From: Pseudomonadota bacterium
Lineage (GTDB): Bacteria > Pseudomonadota > Alphaproteobacteria > Acetobacterales > Acetobacteraceae
DNA length: 37,176 nucleotides
NCBI GenBank assembly: GCA_021808315.1
Contig: JAKBBY010000010.1
Location: 1-37,176, forward strand
Direction: 5' to 3'
The notes under the pieces are model-generated. The model was not told where the DNA came from, searched no databases, and saw only the letters and a program-made list of their open reading frames with translations. Made by a program: the position numbers and the translations under genes. Shown here piece after piece: positions 31,692-37,176 of the stretch; the first letter of the stretch is position 1; each line of letters starts with the position of its first letter.

Positions 31692-32785
31692 AGCCGCGCA
31701 CCAAGCTTGACCGTGCCGGTCTGCTGGCGCTGTTGGCCACCCGCGATCCGGCCATCATGCTTGATCTTACCGCGTATGATCTCAGTGATGGCGATTTTTC
31801 CAATCTTGATTTGAACAATCTGCGGATCGCAGGCATCGCGACTAACGGTCAGCCGATCAAAAACGCTGATTTCCGCGCCGCGCGTTTTCACAAGGTCGCT
31901 TTCCGTGATGCGATTCTTGAGCAAGGCGATTTTCGCTACGCCGAGTTCAATGAAACCAGCTTCGCCGGTGCAAGCCTCACTGACTGCGATTTCTATCGCG
32001 CTGTCTTCCGTCGCAACGTGGTGTTCGAGCGCACCCGGCTGCATCATTGTTCGCTGCACCGCGCCGATCTGTCGGGATGCGATGTTGAGTGGGAAAGCCT
32101 TGGCGAAAACGCCATCGTGCAGGCTGATCCCGTCGCCTATGCAAAATTTCTCCAGCGCGCCGCGTCCCGCATCGCCGATCCGGCGGAACGAAACGGGTTT
32201 TCGCACCGCATTGCCCATTATGTCGCGATTGCGCCGGTCGAGGCGGCTGGGGTGTATCGCAAATTATCCGCCCTGCTCGCCGCCAATGGATTATATCGTG
32301 ATTCCGCCGAGGCCTATGTTGCCGCCAAACGGATGGAGCGCCGCAGTCTGCGCCCGGACCAGGTGCGCCGCATCGCCCGTGCCGAGGCGGTGATTAACAA
32401 AATGTCTCCTCCCAGCGCTGCGGCGCTCCGCCGCAAAATGATCACGGCCTTGCCGACTTATCTCGAACTCCTGATCGCGGATGCGCTGTGCCGGTTTGGC
32501 ACCAGCGTTCGGCAGGTTTTGCTCAGCATGCTCGCAACCATTGTTGGATTTGCGCTGCTCTATTGGGCGACCGACGCGATCTCCGTGCTCCGCAGCGGCA
32601 GCGCGCATCTTGCAACGCTCAGCCAATGTTTCGCCTTCAGCCTCGGGAAAATGCTGGCCTCAGTGCCCGATGGTTTCGCGATTGGGGACAATTTCGCGAT
32701 CCTCGGCCAGTTGGAAACCTTCATCAGTATTGGCTTGATCGGCCTGTTCGGCTTCGTTCTCGGTAATTATTTCCGACAGACCTGA
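31688..32785 (+). CDS. Pentapeptide-repeat protein with two-helix, pore-like membrane C-terminus
   Basis: Encodes 365 aa with ATG 31688 overlapping the HAD stop as ATGA. Residues about 28-130 are pentapeptide repeats (A(D/N)LxX pattern: [50 protein letters not shown]), forming a right-handed quadrilateral helix. Residues 140-260 are helical with a TPR-like feel ([29 protein letters not shown]). Then come a membrane helix (about 277-297), a short re-entrant-like segment (about 311-325) and a second helix (about 343-361). This layout matches two-helix potassium-channel domains, and [24 protein letters not shown] is close to the channel inner helix, but no TxGYG filter is visible. Function unknown. 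Confidence 0.8.
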   Translation: MKPRTKLDRAGLLALLATRDPAIMLDLTAYDLSDGDFSNLDLNNLRIAGIATNGQPIKNADFRAARFHKVAFRDAILEQGDFRYAEFNETSFAGASLTDCDFYRAVFRRNVVFERTRLHHCSLHRADLSGCDVEWESLGENAIVQADPVAYAKFLQRAASRIADPAERNGFSHRIAHYVAIAPVEAAGVYRKLSALLAANGLYRDSAEAYVAAKRMERRSLRPDQVRRIARAEAVINKMSPPSAAALRRKMITALPTYLELLIADALCRFGTSVRQVLLSMLATIVGFALLYWATDAISVLRSGSAHLATLSQCFAFSLGKMLASVPDGFAIGDNFAILGQLETFISIGLIGLFGFVLGNYFRQT

Positions 32786-32855
32786 GCGAACGATTGACAA
32801 TCGCGGCCCCTTGACCAATCCCTTTTGGATCACGGCCTTGAGGGGACAACGCCAC

Positions 32856-33188
32856 ATGATCACGATGGATGATTTCGACCGTATCGACATCCGCGTCGGC
32901 ACGATTACCGATGCCCAACCCTTCGCCGAAGCGCGTAAGCCCGCAATTAAGCTCTGGATCGATTTCGGTGGCGAGATCGGCGTCAAGCGCTCCTCCGCCC
33001 AAATAACGGTGCATTACCCGCCGGACCGGCTGATTGGCCGGCAAGTTTGCGCCGTGGTGAATTTCCCGCCGCGCCAAATCGGCCCGTTTCTCTCCGAAGT
33101 GCTGACCTTGGGCATGCCCGATGAGAATGGTGCGGTGGTGCTGATCCGCCCCGATTTCGCGGTGCCCGATGGGGGCCGACTATTTTAA
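32856..33188 (+). CDS. csaA: CsaA-type tRNA-binding/export chaperone
   Basis: Encodes 110 aa from ATG 32856, the usual CsaA length; an upstream in-frame start at 32811 adds unlikely sequence. The opening [47 protein letters not shown] and the ending [29 protein letters not shown] are the family pattern of the OB-fold EMAP/tRNA-binding-like CsaA. The protein binds RNA or unfolded peptides, and was named for chaperone-like support of secretion in Bacillus. The stop TAA overlaps the gpt ATG (TAATG), so the two are co-transcribed; this pairing has no known functional link that I can name. Confidence 0.92.
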   Translation: MITMDDFDRIDIRVGTITDAQPFAEARKPAIKLWIDFGGEIGVKRSSAQITVHYPPDRLIGRQVCAVVNFPPRQIGPFLSEVLTLGMPDENGAVVLIRPDFAVPDGGRLF

Positions 33189-33658
33189 TGGCGACCCATT
33201 ATTACACCGTCTCCTGGGAGCAATTACACCGCGACGCCAAAGCCCTCGCTTGGCGCTTGCTGGCCTTGCCGCCCTTTACCGGCATTGTTGCGATCACGCG
33301 CGGGGGGTTGATCCCCGCCGCGATCATTGCCCGCGAGCTTGAATGTCGGCTGATCGAGACCGTTTCCATCGTGACCTATGATGAGGAAGCGCGCGGCACG
33401 CCCGCAATCACCAAACTGCCCGCCGCCGCCGGTGATGGCACTGGCTTTTTGATTATTGATGATCTGGTCGATACCGGCACCACGGCGCGTGTGGTGCGGG
33501 AACTTCTGCCCCGCGCGCATTTCGCAACGCTCTACGCCAAGCCTGCGGGTAAGGAACTGGTTGACAGTTTCATCACCGAGGTTTCGCAAGATACCTGGAT
33601 TTTGTTCCCGTGGGACACCGAGCCGCAATTCATCGCGCCGCTGGCCCGCAAAAACTAG
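33188..33658 (+). CDS. gpt: Xanthine-guanine phosphoribosyltransferase
   Basis: Encodes 156 aa, as in E. coli Gpt. It converts guanine, xanthine and hypoxanthine with PRPP to nucleotides, salvaging purines at the cytoplasmic membrane face. The PRPP-binding loop is FLIIDDLVDTGTTARVVREL (about 92-111); GIVAITRGGLIPAAIIARELE near 32-52 is the N-terminal nucleotide region, and WILFPWDTEPQ near the end provides the guanine-contact Trp-Asp pair. The start overlaps the csaA stop by one base (TAATG). The convergent phosphomannomutase ends 29 bases downstream. Confidence 0.94.
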   Translation: MATHYYTVSWEQLHRDAKALAWRLLALPPFTGIVAITRGGLIPAAIIARELECRLIETVSIVTYDEEARGTPAITKLPAAAGDGTGFLIIDDLVDTGTTARVVRELLPRAHFATLYAKPAGKELVDSFITEVSQDTWILFPWDTEPQFIAPLARKN

Positions 33659-33687
33659 GCCAGCTTTTCACTCAGACCGTGATTGTT

Positions 33688-35094
33688 CTAATGCCCCTCG
33701 TTGCTGCCGGAGAAATCGGGCGCCAGTCCTGACGCGGCTAGTTGCGTCGCGAGCACGCTTTTCAGCCGCTGCAACCCTTCTGGCGAATGGGCTTCCGCGC
33801 GCGCCACCAGCACGGCTTGGGTGTTTGAGGCGCGCAGCAGCCACCAACCATCCTCGGTATTCACCCGCACCCCGTCAGTTTCCGTGACCGAGGCGCCATC
33901 GGCGCGCAGCCGGGCGGCCACTTCTTCGACCACCGCAAATTTCCGGTCTTCCACGCAATCGAACCGCAACTCCGGCGTGTTCAACACCGGCGGCAAGCCG
34001 CGCCGGAACGTGGACAGGCTGGCGCCGGAGGCGATCAGCGCGTTCAACACCCGCACGGCCGCATAGAGCGCATCATCAAACCCAAACCAATGATCGGCGA
34101 AGAAAATATGGCCCGACATTTCGCCGGCCAAAGGTGCGCCGGTTTCCGCCATTTTCGCCTTGATCAGCGAATGGCCGGTTTTCCACATCAGCGGCACGCC
34201 GCCCGCCGCTTTGACCTCATCGAACAAGGTCTGGCTAGCCTTCACATCGGCGATAATCGTCGCCCCTGGCTGGCGCATCAGCACATCGCGCGCGAGCAGA
34301 ATCAAAAACTGATCGCCGAATAAAATCTCCCCCGTATCATCAACCAGCCCGATCCGATCAGCATCGCCATCAAAGGCAATGCCAATATCCGCCCCGCGCT
34401 TACGCACGGCGGTCATAAGCTGTTCGAGATTGCGCGGCACCGTCGGGTCCGGATGGTGAGCGGGAAACCGGCCATCAATGGTGCCGTTGATGATTAAATG
34501 CTCGCCCGGCAAGCGCTTGACCAAATCCGCCAACACATCGCCCGCCGAGCCATTGCCGGGATCCCACACGATTTTCAGCCGCACGGTGCCGCCCTGCCAA
34601 TCCTGCGCAATCCGCGCCACATACGCCTCGCTCACATCGCGGCGAACGCAACGGCCAGTGGTTTGGGCGACCACATCGCCGGCGGCGGCCATCTGGCCGA
34701 GGGCTTGAATGTCTGCGCCGAAAAACGGCTTTTTGCCGCGCATCATTTTGAAGCCATTGTAATTGGCTGGATTATGGCTCCCGGTCACCATCACCGCGCC
34801 GTCCATATTTTCCGTCGTTGCGGCGAAATACAGCATCGGCGTCGGCCCACAGCCAATATCCAACACCTGCATGCCGCTCGCCATCAACCCATCGATCAGC
34901 GCCGCCGACAGGCTGGGCGAGGAGAGCCGCCCATCACGCCCCACCGCCACGCGGCTGCCGACCGCGCGTGCGATCAACGAGCCGAAACACCGCCCAATCG
35001 CAAAGGCGTCGGCGCTGTGCAGTGTTTCACCGACAATACCGCGAATATCATATTCGCGCAGCGTGCTCGCCGGAAAATGATGAGCGAAATCCAT
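33688..35094 (-). CDS. Phosphomannomutase/phosphoglucomutase
   Basis: Encodes 468 aa from ATG 35094; a TTG two codons upstream would overlap the galU stop. Alpha-D-phosphohexomutase motifs: LREYDIRGIVG at the start, the phosphoserine loop VTGSHNPANYNGFK (Ser about 106), the metal loop DGDADRIG (about 245), sugar-binding GEMSGHIFF, and phosphate-binding RASNTQAVLVARAE. It interconverts mannose or glucose 6- and 1-phosphates, feeding GDP-mannose and UDP-glucose formation. It is downstream of galU in one operon, so both supply nucleotide sugars for exopolysaccharide and lipopolysaccharide. Confidence 0.94.
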   Translation of the reverse strand: MDFAHHFPASTLREYDIRGIVGETLHSADAFAIGRCFGSLIARAVGSRVAVGRDGRLSSPSLSAALIDGLMASGMQVLDIGCGPTPMLYFAATTENMDGAVMVTGSHNPANYNGFKMMRGKKPFFGADIQALGQMAAAGDVVAQTTGRCVRRDVSEAYVARIAQDWQGGTVRLKIVWDPGNGSAGDVLADLVKRLPGEHLIINGTIDGRFPAHHPDPTVPRNLEQLMTAVRKRGADIGIAFDGDADRIGLVDDTGEILFGDQFLILLARDVLMRQPGATIIADVKASQTLFDEVKAAGGVPLMWKTGHSLIKAKMAETGAPLAGEMSGHIFFADHWFGFDDALYAAVRVLNALIASGASLSTFRRGLPPVLNTPELRFDCVEDRKFAVVEEVAARLRADGASVTETDGVRVNTEDGWWLLRASNTQAVLVARAEAHSPEGLQRLKSVLATQLAASGLAPDFSGSNEGH

Positions 35095-35096
35095 CG

Positions 35097-35981
35097 TCAA
35101 TCCACCTGATATTGTTTCAAGAATTCCCGCACCGACGCCGCCAAATCGGGCCGCTGCAAGGCAAACGCGATCTGCGCCTCCAAAAATCCAACCTTGTCGC
35201 CGCAGTCAAACCGCCTGCCATCGAATTTCAGACCATGGAACGGCGCGCCACCGATCATTTTCGCCATCGCGTCCGTCAGCTGCACCTCGCCGCCCGCCCC
35301 GCGCTCCATTCGCGCCAAATGCCCGATCACTTCCGGGCGCAACACATACCGCCCGATGATCGACAGGTTCGAGGGCGCGACCTCCGGCTGGGGTTTTTCA
35401 ACCAACCCCAGAACCTCGACCAAGCTCCCCTCAATCGTGCCGGTTTTCAGCACGCCATAGCGATTGACATGCGCCATCGGCACTTCTTCGATCGCGACGA
35501 CATTGCCGCCGGTTTCGTGATACACATTGGCAAGCTGCTGCAAGCACGGCGTGTCACTCAGCACCAAATCATCGGGCAGCAAAATGGCGAACGGATCATC
35601 GCCGATAAAGGCCCGCGCACACCAAATGGCATGGCCCAGCCCTAGCGGCACTTGCTGGCGCACCGTGACAATCGACCCCGGCGCCATCGCCGCCGAGCGC
35701 AGCATGGCCAAGGCCTCGTCTTTGCCGCGCGCGGCCAAATTCTGCTCGACCTCGAAAGCGATATCGAAATGGTCGATCAGGGCGGTTTTCCCACGGCCAG
35801 TGACCATACAAAACTGCTCGATGCCCGCGGCCCGCGCCTCATCGATCGCGTATTGGATCAATGGGCGATCGACCACCGGCAGCATCTCTTTCGGGATGGC
35901 CTTGGTCGCCGGCAAAAACCGCGTCCCGAGCCCCGCGACTGGAAGAACTGCTTTGCGCAACGGTTTGAACGCCACAACCAT
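35097..35981 (-). CDS. galU: UTP-glucose-1-phosphate uridylyltransferase
   Basis: Encodes 294 aa from ATG 35981, which has a GAAGGGA ribosome site; a much longer in-frame start at 36086 adds an unlikely 35 residues. KAVLPVAGLGTRFLPATKAIPKEMLPVVDRPLIQY is the nucleotidyltransferase signature with the GxGTRxLP loop and catalytic Lys; LLPDDLVL carries the metal-binding Asp, and GLVEKPQPE, GGEVQLTDA and FDCGDKVGFLEA are typical of bacterial GalU. It makes UDP-glucose, used by glycosyltransferases such as GT8 enzymes. The mutase that makes glucose-1-phosphate follows 2 bases after its stop. Confidence 0.96.
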   Translation of the reverse strand: MVVAFKPLRKAVLPVAGLGTRFLPATKAIPKEMLPVVDRPLIQYAIDEARAAGIEQFCMVTGRGKTALIDHFDIAFEVEQNLAARGKDEALAMLRSAAMAPGSIVTVRQQVPLGLGHAIWCARAFIGDDPFAILLPDDLVLSDTPCLQQLANVYHETGGNVVAIEEVPMAHVNRYGVLKTGTIEGSLVEVLGLVEKPQPEVAPSNLSIIGRYVLRPEVIGHLARMERGAGGEVQLTDAMAKMIGGAPFHGLKFDGRRFDCGDKVGFLEAQIAFALQRPDLAASVREFLKQYQVD

Positions 35982-36236
35982 TCCCTTCAATAGATAAAAT
36001 GTCTCCAGCCCGATCGACGGCGAGCCTAACTGGCGGCGCGAACCGCGCGCCGGAGCGAACGTGAAATCACGTCGCGTGACTGCCACTTATCGCGGTGGCG
36101 GGCAAGATCACCAGCGCGGCGCGCCACACCCGGCGGCGCCGCCATCATGCCCAATCAACGTTATGAAATTGCAGACAAAACACATTTGACGCATGATAAC
36201 GGCTGAAAACATCCTTGTTCCGGAGCCGCTGCCCCC

Positions 36237-36656
36237 ATGCGCGTTAAAATCGGCGATCAATTCAGCATTAAACATTATTTCGACACGGCTTCCTCGCAAG
36301 CCTTTGCCCGCGCCGCTGGTGATTTGAACCCGCTGCATCACGATGAAGCAGCGGCGCAAAACTCCCGCTTCGGCGGGCTGATTGTCTCTGGCACGCAAAC
36401 CACCGCGCTGATGATGGGGCTGACGGCGAGCCATTTCGCCCAATTCGGCCCGACGGTGGGCATGGGATTCACCTTTCGCTTTCGCCGCCCGGTGCCGATG
36501 AACGCGCACGCCACGATAACCTGGACGGTCACCGAATTGACCGCCAAGCCAGGCACCGGCACGATTGTGAGCTGCAGCGGTGCTTTGACGCTGGATGCGA
36601 CCGGCGAAGCCGCCGTGACCGGCACCAGCCAGGGCGTTTTGCTCGATGCGCCGTAA
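36237..36656 (+). CDS. MaoC-type (R)-enoyl-CoA hydratase
   Basis: Encodes 139 aa with a CGGAG ribosome site about 11 bases upstream. The hotdog fold hydratase motif is AFARAAGDLNPLHHDEAAAQNSRFGGLIVSGTQTTALMMG, where Asp and His of GDxNPxH are catalytic. VGMGFTFRFRRPVPMNAHATITW follows as the second half. Such proteins hydrate enoyl-CoA, and some supply (R)-3-hydroxyacyl-CoA for PHA synthesis, which would fit phaZ elsewhere in the window, though the gene is far away. Substrate specificity is unknown. Confidence 0.9.
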   Translation: MRVKIGDQFSIKHYFDTASSQAFARAAGDLNPLHHDEAAAQNSRFGGLIVSGTQTTALMMGLTASHFAQFGPTVGMGFTFRFRRPVPMNAHATITWTVTELTAKPGTGTIVSCSGALTLDATGEAAVTGTSQGVLLDAP

Positions 36657-36752
36657 GCGCTTGCGCCCAGACTCGAGCGTGTCAAGGATATACAGCGCCG
36701 CGCCACCAGCCTATTGATCAGTTCGATCAACGAGACAGGAGCAGCGCGCCCC

Positions 36753-37160
36753 ATGGGAAATTACACCGCTTTGCAGAAATGCCGCGTTTCAGCGAGCAAA
36801 TCCTTGATCCCGATCCTTGATCTGGGCGAACAAGCACTCACCGGCGTGTTCCCGCGCGATCCATCGGCGCCGATCACCACCGGCCCGTTACGCCTCGTTT
36901 GGTGCCCTGACAGTGGGTTGGTGCAGCTCGATCATTCCTATGATCTCGGCGAAATGTATGGCGATAATTACGGCTACCGCTCCGGCCTGAACCAAAGCAT
37001 GGTGCGGCATCTCACCCAGAAAATCCATCATCTTGAACGGCTTGCGGGCCTCTCTCCGCATGATACGGTGCTGGATATTGGCAGCAATGATGCGACCTCG
37101 CTGAAAGCCTATCAAACGCCGAGCCTCAAGCGCATTGGCATCGAAAAGCCCGGGCGCTAA
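36753..37160 (+). CDS. SAM-dependent methyltransferase, C-terminally truncated in this window
   Basis: Codes for 135 aa before a stop at 37158-37160. The N-terminal region (LIPILDLGEQALTGVFPRD, GLVQLDHSYDLGEMYGDNYGYRSGLNQSMVRHLTQKI) matches sugar-type C-methyltransferases with an N-terminal zinc-binding-like domain; here only single Cys residues remain in the two expected pairs. The SAM motif I starts as DTVLDIGSNDATSLKAY, but about 20 residues later the frame ends (IGIEKPGR then stop). Relatives run to about 400 aa, so the gene is truncated, frameshifted or mis-assembled at the end of the sequence. The start has an AGGAG at moderate spacing. Confidence 0.6.
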   Translation: MGNYTALQKCRVSASKSLIPILDLGEQALTGVFPRDPSAPITTGPLRLVWCPDSGLVQLDHSYDLGEMYGDNYGYRSGLNQSMVRHLTQKIHHLERLAGLSPHDTVLDIGSNDATSLKAYQTPSLKRIGIEKPGR

Positions 37161-37176
37161 TATGGGTCCATTTATG

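Overview
The window looks like a stretch of an alphaproteobacterial chromosome, most probably from the Acetobacteraceae (Acidiphilium/Acidocella-like heterotrophs). The basis is moderately high-GC coding sequence, a hemE-hemH-hemJ operon beside an origin-like region, a trxB-LysR pair, intracellular PHA depolymerase, a Tat-exported HiPIP, and the style of the TonB receptor and phosphoesterase. No phage, insertion sequence, CRISPR array, tRNA or rRNA was recognised. The family assignment is inference from gene content.

Layout. 0-4.4 kb: Met/Gly-rich exported protein, GT8-type glycosyltransferase, orphan DNA methyltransferase-like gene, exported protein with a possible Ivy-like C-terminus, CHRD-domain protein, folB. 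4.4-10.9 kb: GNAT acetyltransferase, ettA, an Lrp/AsnC regulator with a palindrome at its promoter coupled to an epoxide-hydrolase-like enzyme, a chromene-carboxylate-isomerase-like protein, trxB and a LysR regulator. 10.9-13.6 kb: an operator-like palindrome, a highly structured putative small RNA ending in a strong intrinsic terminator, HiPIP, and phaZ. 13.6-18 kb: cytoplasmic gamma-glutamyltranspeptidase-like protein and amidase, a PilZ-like protein, a helical protein of unknown function. 17.9-20.5 kb: hemE-hemH-hemJ, each pair overlapping by ATGA. 20.5-20.85 kb: AT-rich DnaA-box cluster, a candidate chromosomal origin. 20.8-24.8 kb: PEP synthase/PPDK regulatory protein, quinone oxidoreductase, sulfotransferase-like protein, an unrecognised conserved-looking protein. 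25.0-32.8 kb: a promoter with a PhoB-box array followed by TonB-dependent receptor, its own TonB, a secreted beta-propeller phosphoesterase, a HAD hydrolase and a pentapeptide-repeat membrane protein. 32.9-37.2 kb: csaA-gpt, galU-phosphomannomutase, a MaoC-type hydratase, and a methyltransferase that stops early at the right edge.

The most noteworthy unit is the 25-32.8 kb cluster. Two perfect CTGTCAT half-sites on an 11-bp period, with further degenerate half-sites in register upstream, suggest phosphate-starvation control. Stop/start overlaps and a 4-bp gap tie tonB, phosphoesterase, HAD and pentapeptide genes together. I infer a phosphate-scavenging module: a secreted phosphoesterase releases a phosphorylated compound or phosphate, a dedicated TonB/receptor pair imports a substrate, a HAD phosphatase-like enzyme may process it, and a channel-like membrane protein with no recognisable K+ filter has an unknown role. 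The next most interesting items are the candidate origin and the structured RNA.
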